Source of the DNA: Solidesulfovibrio sp.
GTDB taxonomy: Bacteria > Desulfobacterota > Desulfovibrionia > Desulfovibrionales > Desulfovibrionaceae
Assembly: GCF_029978005.1 (NCBI RefSeq)
Contig: NZ_JARKOZ010000109.1
Coordinates: forward strand, 1-34,331
DNA length: 34,331 nucleotides
Direction of reading: 5' to 3'
The translations under genes were made by a program, and so were the position numbers. Positions 15,295 through 24,378 of this stretch are shown here, piece after piece. The stretch's first letter is position 1; the number at the start of each line of letters is the position of its first letter. The notes beneath the pieces were generated by a model. That model had not been told where the DNA came from. It made no database searches and saw nothing but the letters and a program-made list of their open reading frames with translations.

Positions 15295-16017
15295 ATGAGC
15301 GGAAAGACCTTCTTCGTGGATCTGTCCCGCTGCACCGGCTGCCGGGGCTGCCAGGTAGCCTGCAAGCAGTGGAAGAACAAGCCCGTGGAGCCGACGGAAA
15401 ACACCGGCTCCCACCAGAACCCGCCCGACCTGTCCTGGCAGACGCTCAAGGTCGTGCGCTTCACCGAAACCACCATCGACGGGAAGTTCCATTGGCTGTT
15501 CTTCCCGGACCAGTGCCGCCATTGCCTCGACGCGCCCTGCAAGATGGTGGGCGATTCGGAGGTCCCGGAGGCCATCGTCCAGGACCCGGCCACGGGCGCG
15601 GTGGTCTTCACCGACAAGTGCAAGGGGCTCAACGCCGCCGCCGTGCGCGAGGGCTGCCCCTACGACATCCCGCGCGTGGATGCGGCCACCAAGCTCATGT
15701 ACAAGTGCGACATGTGCAACGACCGGGTCCATGCCGGCCTGCTGCCGTCGTGCGTCAAGACCTGCCCCACGGGCACCATGAACTTCGGCGACCGCGACGA
15801 GATGCTGGCCATGGCCAAGGAACGCCTGGCCAGGATCAAGCCGACCCATCCCAAGGCCGAGCTCGTGGACGCGTCCTCGGTGCGCTGCGTCTTTTTGTGT
15901 CCGCAGCCGCCGAGCGCCTACTACAAGTACGTCCAGTTCGGCGACGCCGCGCCGCCGCTGCTGACGCGAAAGGCCCTTTTCGCCAAGGTGCTGCGTCCGC
16001 TGCGCGCCTTTGGCTAG
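15295..16017 (+). CDS. fdhB: Formate dehydrogenase iron-sulfur subunit
   Basis: The 240-residue ferredoxin-like subunit carries four cysteine clusters suited to several [4Fe-4S] centres: CTGCRGCQVAC (about 13-23), CRHCLDAPC, GCPYDIP with nearby cysteines, and CDMCNDR...CVKTCP. It moves electrons from the catalytic subunit to periplasmic cytochrome c3. It has no signal peptide or C-terminal membrane helix, so it should be exported together with the Tat-bearing FdhA and remain soluble. A GGAG precedes the ATG. No cytochrome b gamma subunit gene follows, as expected for the two-subunit Desulfovibrio FdhAB rather than FdnGHI. Confidence 0.95.
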   Translation: MSGKTFFVDLSRCTGCRGCQVACKQWKNKPVEPTENTGSHQNPPDLSWQTLKVVRFTETTIDGKFHWLFFPDQCRHCLDAPCKMVGDSEVPEAIVQDPATGAVVFTDKCKGLNAAAVREGCPYDIPRVDAATKLMYKCDMCNDRVHAGLLPSCVKTCPTGTMNFGDRDEMLAMAKERLARIKPTHPKAELVDASSVRCVFLCPQPPSAYYKYVQFGDAAPPLLTRKALFAKVLRPLRAFG

Positions 16018-16247
16018 GCCGAGGCCCTGAAGGCGCGACGGCGCCTCCGGGGAGAAACGCGACTCCAAGGTTGTCCCCGGCCTGCGCCCAGGCGGAGGCC
16101 GGGGGCGCGACGCGCCGTCATCGCCGCATCGCCGGCCGGCGCGTGTTCCCACGGTCCGTTTCGGGAGGCCGCTGCCACGGCCTCCCGGACCGGCCGGTTG
16201 CCGCCGGTCACGGTTGACCGGAAAAACCGATCTGGTATGCCCCCGCC

Positions 16248-17504
16248 ATGACAGCATGCCTGCCGCGATCCCGGGTCTGGTCGGCCCTCGTCCCCGTCCT
16301 TCTGGTTCTTCTTGCGTCCTGTTCGCGCTCCCCGACGCCGGAGGAGCTGGCCGCGCGCGTGCCCGGCGTCACCGACGACCAGGTGCTGGTTGGCTCGTCC
16401 CTGCCCCTGACCGGCCACGCCAGCTACCTCGGCCGCCAGACGCTCTTCGGAGCGCTGTCCTACATCAACGCCGTCAACGACGCCGGCGGGGTGGCCGGAC
16501 GGCGCGTCAAGGTCCTGGCCCTGGACGACGGCTACGACCCGCCGCGCTGCGTGGCCAACACCCAGCGCCTGATCGTCGACGACCGGGTCTTTTGCCTCTT
16601 TAGCTACGTGGGCACCCCGACCACGGCCAAGATCGTGCCGCTTCTGGAAGAGGCCAGGGTGCCGCTGGTCGGCAGCTTCACCGGGGCCGACGTCCTGCGC
16701 ACGCCCTTTCGCCGCGTCATCGTCAACATCCGTCCCTCCTACTACCAGGAGACCGCCGCCGCCGTGGACCACATGGTGGGTGACCTCGGCCTCGACCGGG
16801 TGGCAGTCTTCTACCAGTACGACGCCTACGGCTTCGACGGGCTGCGGGGCACGGAGATGGCGCTCAAGTCCCACGGCCTGGCTCCGGTGGCCCGGGGCTC
16901 CTATATCCGGGGAACCATGGAGGTGGAGGAGGGGCTCTCGCGCATCCTGGAGGCCGACCCCAAGGCCATCGTCATGATCGGCACTTCGGGGCCCTGCGCC
17001 AAGGCCATCCGGTTCGCCCGGGAGCGGGGCTACAAGGGCCTTTTCTACGCCGTCTCCTTCGTGGGGGCCGACGAGATGGCCCGCATCCTCGGACCCGACG
17101 ACGACACGCCCCTTTTGATGTCCCAGGTGGTGCCGCCGCCCGGGCTGCCCGAGACCGGGGGGCTTCTTTCCGGCGTGGTGGAGTACGCCCGCCTGCTCGG
17201 ACGCTACTATCCCGACGAACGGCCCAACCTGGTCGGCCTGGAGGGCTTCATCAACGCCAGGGTGCTGGTGGAGGGACTGCGCCGGGCCGGCCGCGACCTC
17301 ACCCGCGAGCGCTTTCTGGACGCCATCGAGTCCATCCAGGATTTTTCCGTGGGCATCGCCAGCCCCGTGAGCTTTTCCAGGGATCGGCACCAGGGCCTGG
17401 AGCGGGTCTATTTCACGCGCCTGGAGCGGGGCGTCTTCAAGCTGGTGACGGACTGGGCGAGCGTGCGCGCCGGACTCGACGCCGCGGTCGGGGAGGGCAA
17501 GTAG
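16248..17504 (+). CDS. LivK-type periplasmic binding lipoprotein
   Basis: The 418-residue product has a lipoprotein signal peptide (lipobox LLASC, Cys25) and a type I periplasmic-binding fold similar to branched-chain amino-acid receptors. Family features include VLVGSSLPLTGHASYLGRQ, GGVAGRRVKVLALDDGYDP, a GSFTGAD loop and VAVFYQYDAYGFDG. No permease or ATPase genes accompany it. Instead a membrane histidine kinase starts two bases after its stop, followed by a response regulator, so it probably works as a ligand-sensing partner of the kinase rather than as a transporter subunit. Its ligand cannot be told from sequence; a 230-bp gap with only a small 6-bp hairpin (16031-16046) separates it from fdhB. 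Confidence 0.85.
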   Translation: MTACLPRSRVWSALVPVLLVLLASCSRSPTPEELAARVPGVTDDQVLVGSSLPLTGHASYLGRQTLFGALSYINAVNDAGGVAGRRVKVLALDDGYDPPRCVANTQRLIVDDRVFCLFSYVGTPTTAKIVPLLEEARVPLVGSFTGADVLRTPFRRVIVNIRPSYYQETAAAVDHMVGDLGLDRVAVFYQYDAYGFDGLRGTEMALKSHGLAPVARGSYIRGTMEVEEGLSRILEADPKAIVMIGTSGPCAKAIRFARERGYKGLFYAVSFVGADEMARILGPDDDTPLLMSQVVPPPGLPETGGLLSGVVEYARLLGRYYPDERPNLVGLEGFINARVLVEGLRRAGRDLTRERFLDAIESIQDFSVGIASPVSFSRDRHQGLERVYFTRLERGVFKLVTDWASVRAGLDAAVGEGK

Positions 17505-17506
17505 GC

Positions 17507-19510
17507 ATGTTCGCCCACCGGCGGGTCAGCCTCAAGCTCAAGATGTTCGGCGGGGCCATGGCCGTGGTGCTGCTCGTCAGCGCGGTCATCGCGCTGCTCG
17601 CCCGCTGGATTCTCGTCACGAGCCTCAACAGGGAGCTTGAGCAACGCGGCGTGGCCATCGGCCAGAGCCTGTCCGAGCGGGCCAGCGGATTCATCCTGGA
17701 CAAGGACCGGGCCAACCTGGTGAGCCTGGTCTTCGACGCCGCCCAGCTCGGCGAGCGCCGCATCCTCGTATCCTACATCTTCATTGTGGACACCGAAGGC
17801 CGTGTCCTGGCCAACACCTTCATCCGTCCCTTTCCCAAGGATTTGCTGCGCGTCAATCCCGTGCCCGACGGCGCGGAATCGAGCATCCGGCTGGTCGATT
17901 TCGAGGGGGGGCAGGCCATCGACATCGCCGTGCCCGTGCGCGAGGGCATCTACACCCTGGGCGCGGTCCACGTGGGTCTGTCCAAGAGCCACATCGACTC
18001 CCTGGTGGGGACGCTGCGCACCACGTTTCTGGGATTTATCGCCGCCGTGACCGTGGTCATGTTCCTCATCGTGCTGCGCCTGTCCAACGCCGTGGCCCGG
18101 CCCATCACCCGCCTGACCCAGGCCGCCGACGCCGTGAGCCGGGGAAGCCTGGAGGAGCCGGCGGCCCTGCTCGGGCTTCGCGACACGGCGCCCCGGGACT
18201 GCCCGGCCTACGCCGACACCGACCTGCCCTGCTGGCACTTCGACCAGAGCCGGGGCGACCTCCTGGCCGGAAGCCTGGACAACGCCCCCACCTGCCGCGA
18301 GTGCCGCTTCTACCGCAAGGGCGGCGGCGGCGACGAGGTGGCCCAGCTGGCGGAATCCTTCGGCAACATGATCTGGAGCATCCGGCTCTACCGCCGCCGG
18401 CTGCGCGAGTCCGAGGAGAAGTACCGTTCGCTTTTCGACAGCAACCCCGATCCGGTCCTGGTCGTGGACGTCGCGAGCGGCCGCGTCCTCGACGCCAACT
18501 CCCAGGCCGAGGACGCCTACGGCTACGCCCGCAAGGAACTCCTGGACCGCTTCGTCGGCGACCTGGAGCCCGACGCCGGCGCAAGCGGCGTGGCCGCCTA
18601 TCTCGCCGATCGCGACGCCCCGGACCGGGTGCTTTTCCCCAAGCAGCGCCACGTGAAAAAGGGCGGCGAACCCATCTACGTCAACCTCCACGCCTGCCGC
18701 ATCGCCTACCGGGGCCGCGACGCGGTCATCGTCTCGGCCACCGACGTCACCGAACTCGTGGAGAAAGACGCCCAGCTCATCCAGGCAAGCAAGATGAAGA
18801 CGCTCGGCGAAATGTCCGCCGGCATCGCCCACGAGCTCAACCAGCCCCTCAACGCCATCAAGATGGGCAGCGACTACCTGCGTCTGCTCGTCGAGTCCGG
18901 CCGCCAACCCCCGGCCGCGGACCTGGATTCCGTCTCCGCCCAGATCAGCGAACAGGTGGACCGGGCGGCGGCGATCATCGCCCACTTGCGCGATTTTGGC
19001 CGCAAATCCCAGCCTTATCTGGAAAACGTGGACATCAACGACCCCATCCAGGGCGTGTTCGCCATCATCGGCCACGAACTTTCCCTTCAGGGGATAGCCG
19101 TGTCCCTGGATCTCGGCCAGGTCGCGGCCATCAAAGCCCACGCCAACCGGCTGGAGCAGGTGTTTTTCAACCTCGTGGTCAACGCCCGGGACGCCCTGGC
19201 GGGCCAGGGCCGGCCCGAGAGCGCCGCGTCCCGGACCATCGCCATCGCCACGCGCATGGAGGACGGCCGCGTGGCGGCCACCGTGGCCGACAACGGCAGC
19301 GGCATTCCGGAAAACGTGCGGCACAAGATCTTCGAGCCCTTCTTCACCACCAAGCAGACCGGTCAGGGCATGGGGCTCGGGCTGGCCATCAGCTACGGCA
19401 TCGTCAAGGATTACGGCGGCGACATTCTCGTCACGGAAACGCCCGGCGGCGGCTGCACCTTCCGGCTGACCTTTCCCGCGGCCCGCGATCCGGGCGCGCA
19501 CGGGGCTTGA
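17507..19510 (+). CDS. Membrane histidine kinase with HAMP, Cys-rich insert and PAS
   Basis: The 667-residue sensor kinase has a first membrane helix (about 15-36), a periplasmic Cache-like sensor (about 37-168), a second helix (about 172-192) and a HAMP segment (RPITRLTQAADAVSRG). An unusual insert follows with C232, C242, C263 and C266 (DCPAYADTDLPCW and TCREC). Then come a PAS domain (about 305-415), the HisKA box AGIAHELNQPLNAIKMG with phospho-acceptor H442, and a HATPase domain (NAR, DNGSGIP, FFTTKQTGQGMGLGLAIS). The Cys set could bind a metal or cluster or act as a thiol redox switch. It is tightly linked to the upstream binding lipoprotein and the downstream response regulator. Confidence 0.92.
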   Translation: MFAHRRVSLKLKMFGGAMAVVLLVSAVIALLARWILVTSLNRELEQRGVAIGQSLSERASGFILDKDRANLVSLVFDAAQLGERRILVSYIFIVDTEGRVLANTFIRPFPKDLLRVNPVPDGAESSIRLVDFEGGQAIDIAVPVREGIYTLGAVHVGLSKSHIDSLVGTLRTTFLGFIAAVTVVMFLIVLRLSNAVARPITRLTQAADAVSRGSLEEPAALLGLRDTAPRDCPAYADTDLPCWHFDQSRGDLLAGSLDNAPTCRECRFYRKGGGGDEVAQLAESFGNMIWSIRLYRRRLRESEEKYRSLFDSNPDPVLVVDVASGRVLDANSQAEDAYGYARKELLDRFVGDLEPDAGASGVAAYLADRDAPDRVLFPKQRHVKKGGEPIYVNLHACRIAYRGRDAVIVSATDVTELVEKDAQLIQASKMKTLGEMSAGIAHELNQPLNAIKMGSDYLRLLVESGRQPPAADLDSVSAQISEQVDRAAAIIAHLRDFGRKSQPYLENVDINDPIQGVFAIIGHELSLQGIAVSLDLGQVAAIKAHANRLEQVFFNLVVNARDALAGQGRPESAASRTIAIATRMEDGRVAATVADNGSGIPENVRHKIFEPFFTTKQTGQGMGLGLAISYGIVKDYGGDILVTETPGGGCTFRLTFPAARDPGAHGA

Positions 19511-19561
19511 CGTTTCCCCCGGCAGGCGGCCACAAGGGGACGGCATACTCGGGAGCACGCC

Positions 19562-20320
19562 ATGCGCACGATTCTGGTCATCGACGACGAGCGGCCCACC
19601 CTCAGGATGTTCGAGCTTTATCTCGGCGCGTATGGCTACCCCGTCCTGACCGCCGCCAGCGGCGAGGAGGGCCTTGCCGTTTTCGACGCCCGCAAGCCCC
19701 CCATCGTGCTCACGGATATCAAGATGCCGGGCATGGACGGTCTGGCCGTATTGCGCGCCGTCAAGGAGCGCCGGCCGCGGACCGAGGTCGTGGTCATCAC
19801 CGGGCACGGCGACGTGGACTTGGCCCTGGCCGCCCTGGGGTTGCGGGCTACGGACTTCATCGACAAGCCCATCCGCCGCGAGGCCCTGGAGGCGGCCCTG
19901 GCCCGGGCCAACGCCCGCCTGGACCAGGCCGAGGCCGGCCACGGCGAGGACGTCGTCGCCGTGGAGCGAAGCGGCGACGTGGCGGTCATCACCATTCACG
20001 GCAGTCTGACGGGCGAGACGGAGCCCTACCTCACCCAGGCGGTCCGACGGGCCGGGGAGGCGGCCAAGCTCCTTTTCGTCTTCAGCCCGGACGCCTCGAT
20101 AAACGGCGCTGGCCTCGATCTCCTGGTCCAGGCCGCCGAGGACTCCGGCGGCGGCGGCCGGCCCGTGGCCCTGTGCGGGCTTTCGGACAATTTCGCCAGG
20201 GTGCTCGACAGGCTTGGCGTCACGGCCAAGGCCCCCCGTTTCGGCGGCCGCGAGGACGCCCTGGCGCATCTGGCCCGCCGGGAGGACGTCAATCCGGCCC
20301 GAGCGGCCGGTTCGGCCTAG
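19562..20320 (+). CDS. Response regulator with C-terminal STAS-like domain
   Basis: The 252-residue protein has a canonical receiver domain (1-120; acidic pair DDE at about 9-11, phospho-acceptor D52 in LTDIKMPGMDG, T/S and K in VVITGHG and DFIDKPI). It is followed not by DNA-binding but by a domain (about 136-240) with the strand-helix pattern of STAS/anti-sigma-factor antagonists (VVAVERSGDVAVITIHGSLTG). The site where STAS proteins usually have a phosphorylatable Ser/Thr (DSSG/DSTG) reads INGAG, so that switch is absent and control would come from the receiver. It lies 51 bp after the kinase with a GGGGA Shine-Dalgarno region. A partner-switching output is inferred. Confidence 0.82.
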   Translation: MRTILVIDDERPTLRMFELYLGAYGYPVLTAASGEEGLAVFDARKPPIVLTDIKMPGMDGLAVLRAVKERRPRTEVVVITGHGDVDLALAALGLRATDFIDKPIRREALEAALARANARLDQAEAGHGEDVVAVERSGDVAVITIHGSLTGETEPYLTQAVRRAGEAAKLLFVFSPDASINGAGLDLLVQAAEDSGGGGRPVALCGLSDNFARVLDRLGVTAKAPRFGGREDALAHLARREDVNPARAAGSA

Positions 20321-20383
20321 ACGGGCGTTTACACGCCGCCCCCGCCTCCGTATATTGCCGCCACCGCGAAACCAGGACCGGTG

Positions 20384-20743
20384 ATGGGCTCCTTCATGAC
20401 GACCCGACGCAATCTTCTCGGCCGGGGCTGCCTTTGGTGCAGCTTGGCGGCGCTCTACAGTCTGCTCGGCATGAAGGCGTACGTGGCCTGGCGGGAGGGG
20501 CTGTGGCTCGACTGGCCCCTGGGGAACTACCTGCCCGACGCCGCGGTGCGCTGGGTCTTTTCCCTGCCCGACGGAGCCTTTCGCGGGGTCCTCGCGTGGC
20601 TGTTGCGCCAGGATGTCATCTACCACGCCGCCGCCGTCGCCCTCCTGATCTGGCTTCTTAACCTGATCGGCGGGCCGTCGGCAGGGAAGGGCGGCGACCG
20701 TTTTCCCGGCGGCGACCCGCCGGGGCGCGTCAAGGAGGTTTGA
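20384..20743 (+). CDS. Small membrane protein of unknown function
   Basis: I do not recognise this 119-residue protein. It has two hydrophobic segments, one near the N-terminus (GCLWCSLAALYSLLG) and one near residue 90 (VIYHAAAVALLIWLLNLIGG), and a polar Gly/Pro-rich tail. An AGGA at 20374 favours the ATG at 20384; the GTG at 20381 and the ATG at 20396 are alternatives. The next gene starts within 4 bp of its stop, so the two are probably co-transcribed. Confidence 0.6.
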   Translation: MGSFMTTRRNLLGRGCLWCSLAALYSLLGMKAYVAWREGLWLDWPLGNYLPDAAVRWVFSLPDGAFRGVLAWLLRQDVIYHAAAVALLIWLLNLIGGPSAGKGGDRFPGGDPPGRVKEV

Positions 20744-20746
20744 TTG

Positions 20747-21064
20747 ATGCGATGTTTGCTGCGGGCCGTCGCCCTGACCGTGCTGCTGTGCGGGGCCGCC
20801 GCCCAGGCTGGCGAGGCCGTGAACCTGACCGGACGCGCCACGGGCGTGTTCCAGTACCCCAAGACCGAGACCATCTGCCTGTCCTTCGAGACGGCGGACA
20901 AGAAGACCTATATGATCTGCGACGACGTCACGGCCAAGGACGTCATCGAAAACCTCTTCGCCCTGGGGAAAAAAGACGCCGCCTGCCGCATCGAGGGCTC
21001 GGTGTCGAAAAAGACCGCCGACGAAACCTATCTCAACGTCACCCGCGTGACCGAGGGCGGCTGA
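20747..21064 (+). CDS. Small secreted protein of unknown function
   Basis: The 105-residue product has a clear signal peptide (MRCLLRAVALTVLLCGAAAQA, cleavage near AQAG) and a small mature domain with two cysteines (TICLSF, MICDD) plus a third in AACRIEG. The compact beta-rich pattern, ending with YLNVTRVTEGG, suggests an OB-like periplasmic domain, but I cannot name a family. AGGAGG at 20733-20738 is ideally spaced for the ATG at 20747; a TTG one codon earlier is less likely. Confidence 0.7.
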   Translation: MRCLLRAVALTVLLCGAAAQAGEAVNLTGRATGVFQYPKTETICLSFETADKKTYMICDDVTAKDVIENLFALGKKDAACRIEGSVSKKTADETYLNVTRVTEGG

Positions 21065-21093
21065 GGCCGCGAAACCCGAAACCCGGTTCTTCC

Positions 21094-22197
21094 ATGCACC
21101 ACGACTCCCAAGCTCCCGCTCGCCATCCCACGCGGCCGCTGACCATACGCGGCGTCGGCGTCGGCGGCGACAATCCCGTGCGCGTCCAGAGCATGACCAA
21201 CACCGACACGCGCGACGTCGCCGCCACCCTGGCCCAGGTGCGAGCCCTGACTGAGGCCGGCTGCGAGATCGTACGCCTGGCCGTGCTCAACGACGACGCG
21301 GCCAAGGCCCTTGCCGCCATCCGGGGCGGCACCGACGCGCCCCTTGTCGCCGACATCCACTTCGACCACCGCCTGGCCGTGGCGGCGCTTGCCGCCGGCA
21401 TCGACGCGCTGCGCATCAATCCCGGCAACATCGGCTCCGAGGCCGCCGTGGACGCGGTGGTCGCCGCCGCCAAGGACCACGGCGCGCCCATCCGCATCGG
21501 CGTCAACTCCGGCTCCGTGCAAAAGGATTTGCTGGCCAAGTACGGCGGCCCCACGCCCGAGGCCATGGTGGAAAGCGCGCTCACCCACATCGCGCTCCTC
21601 GAGCGGCGGGGCTTTCACGACATCAAGGTGTCGCTCAAGTCCTCCAGCGTGCCGCGCACCGTGGCCGCCTACCGCCTGCTGGCGCGAAAGGTCGATTATC
21701 CCCTGCACATCGGCGTCACCGAAGCCGGCACGCCCATGCGCGGCGCGGTCAAATCCGCCGTGGGCCTGGGGATTCTCCTGGCCGAGGGACTTGGCGACAC
21801 GCTTCGCGTGTCGCTCACCGGCGACCCCGTGACCGAGATCGGCGTGGCCTACGAGATTCTTCGCGCCCTGGACATTCGCGCCCGGGGGCCGGAAATCATC
21901 TCCTGCCCCACCTGCGGCCGCACCGAGATCGACCTCGTCGGCCTGGCCGAGGCCGTGGAGGAGCGGCTGCGCGGCGTCACCGAAGTCTTCACCGTGGCTG
22001 TCATGGGCTGCGTGGTCAACGGCCCCGGCGAAGCCCGGGAGGCCGACATCGGCATCGCCGGCGGCCGCGACTGCGGCATCATCTTCCGCAAGGGCGAGGT
22101 GCTCGGCAAGGTGCGCGGCGGGGCCAACCTCATTCCCGCCTTCATGGAAGAACTGGAACATTATCTCACCGAAAAAAAGGAATCCGCATGCGACTGA
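21094..22197 (+). CDS. ispG: 4-hydroxy-3-methylbut-2-enyl diphosphate synthase
   Basis: IspG converts ME-cPP to HMBPP in the non-mevalonate isoprenoid pathway using a [4Fe-4S] cluster. The 367-residue product has the typical start ([21 protein letters not shown]), the TIM-barrel segments LVADIHFD and GVTEAGTP, and the C-terminal cluster ligands in [12 protein letters not shown] and [10 protein letters not shown]. The frame is open well upstream, but homology begins at the ATG at 21094, which has only a weak Shine-Dalgarno. The last 10 bases overlap the start of proS, implying coupled expression. Confidence 0.96.
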   Translation: MHHDSQAPARHPTRPLTIRGVGVGGDNPVRVQSMTNTDTRDVAATLAQVRALTEAGCEIVRLAVLNDDAAKALAAIRGGTDAPLVADIHFDHRLAVAALAAGIDALRINPGNIGSEAAVDAVVAAAKDHGAPIRIGVNSGSVQKDLLAKYGGPTPEAMVESALTHIALLERRGFHDIKVSLKSSSVPRTVAAYRLLARKVDYPLHIGVTEAGTPMRGAVKSAVGLGILLAEGLGDTLRVSLTGDPVTEIGVAYEILRALDIRARGPEIISCPTCGRTEIDLVGLAEAVEERLRGVTEVFTVAVMGCVVNGPGEAREADIGIAGGRDCGIIFRKGEVLGKVRGGANLIPAFMEELEHYLTEKKESACD

Positions 22198-23915
22198 GCC
22201 GCTACTACGCCCCCACCCTCAAGGAGACCCCGGCCGAGGCCGAGGTCGTCAGCCACAAGCTTTTGCTTCGCGCCGGCATGATCCGCAAGCTCACCGCCGG
22301 CATCTACACCTACCTTCCCCTGGGGCTCAAGGCGCTCAACAACGTCGCCAACATCGTGCGCGAGGAGATGGACCGGGCCGGGGCGTTGGAAATCCTCATG
22401 CCCGCCGTGCAGCCGGCCGACCTCTGGAAGGAGTCCGGCCGCTGGGAATTCTATGGCCGGGAACTGCTGCGTTTCGTGGATCGCCACGACCGCGAGTCGT
22501 GCCTGGGGCCCACCCACGAGGAGGTGGTCACCGACCTCGTGCGCCACGAGATCCGCTCCTACCGCCAGCTGCCGGTCAACCTCTACCAGATCCAGATGAA
22601 GTTCCGTGACGAGATCCGCCCGCGCTTCGGCCTCATGCGCGGCCGGGAATTCGTCATGAAGGACGCCTACTCCTTCGACAAGGACGACGCCGGCGCCGAC
22701 GCCAGCTACTGGGCCATGTACAAGGCCTACGCCCGCATCTTCGAGCGCCTGGGCCTCAAGTTCCGGGCCGTGTCCGCCGACTCCGGGGCCATCGGAGGCT
22801 CGTTCTCTCACGAATTCATGGTGTTGGCCGCAACCGGCGAGGACACCATCGCTTCTTGCCCGGCCTGCGACTATGGGGCCAACCTCGAGAAGGCCGAGGC
22901 CGTGTGCCCGCCTCCGGGCCAGCTTGCCCCCTGTCCGGCGGCCGAGACCGTCGCCACCCCGGGCAAGCACACCGTGGAAGAGGTGGCCGCCTTCCTCGGC
23001 GTGGATGCCAAAAAGATCGTCAAGACCCTCCTCTACGTGGCCGACGGCAAGCCCGTGGCGGCGCTGGTGCGCGGCGACCGGGCACTCAACGAGGTGAAGC
23101 TCAAGAACCTCATCGACGCCAAGGACCTCCGCCTGGCCTCGCCCGAGGAGGTCGTGGCCGCGACCAAGGCCCCGGTCGGCTTCGCCGGGCCGGTGGGCCT
23201 TGCCGGCATCACTCTTTACGCCGACCAGGAGCTCGCCCTGGAAAACGGCTGGATCGTCGGAGCCAACACAGCCGACGCCCACCTGCGCCAGGTGGACCTT
23301 TCCCGCGACGCCAAGGTCGCCTCCTTCACCGACCTTCGCGAAGTCGCCCCGGGCGATCCCTGCCCCAAATGCGGCGCGGCGCTCGCCTTCACCAAGGGCA
23401 TCGAGGTCGGCCACGTCTTCAAGCTGGGGCTCAAGTATTCCAAGGCGTTAAACGCCACCTTCCTGGACGAGGCCGGCAAGGAACAGTTCATGATCATGGG
23501 CTGCTACGGCATCGGCGTCTCGCGCATCGTGGCCGCCTGCATCGAACAGAACAACGACGAGGCCGGCATCGTCTTCCCGCCGCCCATCGCCCCCTTCGAG
23601 GTCGCGCTTATAAACCTCGGCCCCAAGGACGAAGCCGCCGTGGCCAAGGCCGACGAACTCTACGACGCCCTGAACAAAGCCGGCGTGGAAACGCTCCTCG
23701 ACGACCGCGACGAACGCCCCGGCGTCAAGTTCAAGGACGCCGACCTCATGGGCTTTCCCATCCAGCTGACCCTCGGCGGCAAGGGCCTGGCGCGCGGCAT
23801 CGTCGAAACCAAGGACCGCCGCACCGGCGAGAAGGGCGAACTGCCCCTGGAAGGCTTTCTGGAAGCGTTCATGGCCTGGCGCGAAAACGTGCGCCAGGGC
23901 TGGGGGTTGGAGTAG
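22188..23915 (+). CDS. proS: Prolyl-tRNA synthetase
   Basis: This 575-residue bacterial-type class II synthetase charges tRNA-Pro. It shows the N-terminal RMSRYY-like start ([15 protein letters not shown]), motif 2 ([17 protein letters not shown]), an inserted YbaK-like editing domain (about 225-400, clearing mis-acylated Ala-tRNA-Pro) and motif 3 ([17 protein letters not shown]). The C-terminal anticodon-binding domain holds [22 protein letters not shown] precedes the ATG, which overlaps the 3' end of ispG. Length is normal. Confidence 0.97.
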   Translation: MRLSRYYAPTLKETPAEAEVVSHKLLLRAGMIRKLTAGIYTYLPLGLKALNNVANIVREEMDRAGALEILMPAVQPADLWKESGRWEFYGRELLRFVDRHDRESCLGPTHEEVVTDLVRHEIRSYRQLPVNLYQIQMKFRDEIRPRFGLMRGREFVMKDAYSFDKDDAGADASYWAMYKAYARIFERLGLKFRAVSADSGAIGGSFSHEFMVLAATGEDTIASCPACDYGANLEKAEAVCPPPGQLAPCPAAETVATPGKHTVEEVAAFLGVDAKKIVKTLLYVADGKPVAALVRGDRALNEVKLKNLIDAKDLRLASPEEVVAATKAPVGFAGPVGLAGITLYADQELALENGWIVGANTADAHLRQVDLSRDAKVASFTDLREVAPGDPCPKCGAALAFTKGIEVGHVFKLGLKYSKALNATFLDEAGKEQFMIMGCYGIGVSRIVAACIEQNNDEAGIVFPPPIAPFEVALINLGPKDEAAVAKADELYDALNKAGVETLLDDRDERPGVKFKDADLMGFPIQLTLGGKGLARGIVETKDRRTGEKGELPLEGFLEAFMAWRENVRQGWGLE

Positions 23916-23931
23916 GGACGGGAAGGGGGGA

Positions 23932-24346
23932 GGCCTCCGGCGGCCAGGGCGCTGCCCTGGACCCGGCAGGGCGCTGCCCTGCACCCGCCGGGGGGGATCA
24001 TCCCCCCCGGTCCCCCCGGTCGGCGTGGTTTGGCGGGAAAGGCCGCGGTCACCGGCAGGCCGGATGGTTGGCCGGAGGAAGATGGGGCCGGAATTTTCCC
24101 TGCCGATGCCGCCGCTGGCGCGGCAGGCTCGGCAGGAAAAATTCCGCCCCCGTCTTCGCTCCGCCTGCCGCCTGCCGTACCGGTGACCGCAGCCATCCCG
24201 CGGCGCGACGCAGGACGGGGGGCCCGGGGGAGCGACTCCCCCGGCGGGTCCAGGGCAGAGCCCTGGTAGGGCCCGGGGCAACGCCCCGGCGGGTGCAGGG
24301 CAGCGCCCTGCTGGGGTTCGGGGCAACGCCCCGGCCGCCGGAGGCC
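23932..24346. repeat. 415-bp nested inverted repeat between proS and an EamA gene
   Basis: The outer arms begin with ggcctccggcggcc (23932-23945) and end with its exact complement (24333-24346). Inside, small palindromes (ccagggc-gct-gccctgg at 23944-23960, gcagggc-gct-gccctgc at 23966-23982, a G/C tract dyad at 23988-24010) are mirrored in the right arm. Further inward ggccgcggtcaccggcaggc (24041-24060) faces 24170-24193, and an AT-containing core around 24086-24105 faces 24130-24150, closing on a loop near 24115. The right arm holds extra copies of the short unit. The whole could fold into a long imperfect hairpin. No open frame of interest lies inside. Confidence 0.85.
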
Positions 24347-24378
24347 TATCCCCCAAACCACCATGAAGGAGATGTACC

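Noticed and set aside
12136-16257. A 1373-codon open frame on the minus strand opposite fdhA/fdhB
   Set aside because: It is an antisense shadow of GC-rich coding DNA, rich in His/Gly/Val/Leu with no domain, while the plus strand gives a complete FdhA and FdhB.
17408-20626. A 1072-codon minus-strand frame opposite the binding protein/kinase/regulator genes
   Set aside because: Same cause: mirror frame of high third-position GC. The plus-strand proteins have full domain signatures.
23932-24346. CRISPR array or tandem repeat
   Set aside because: The short repeats are palindromic and mirrored around a centre, without regular spacers.
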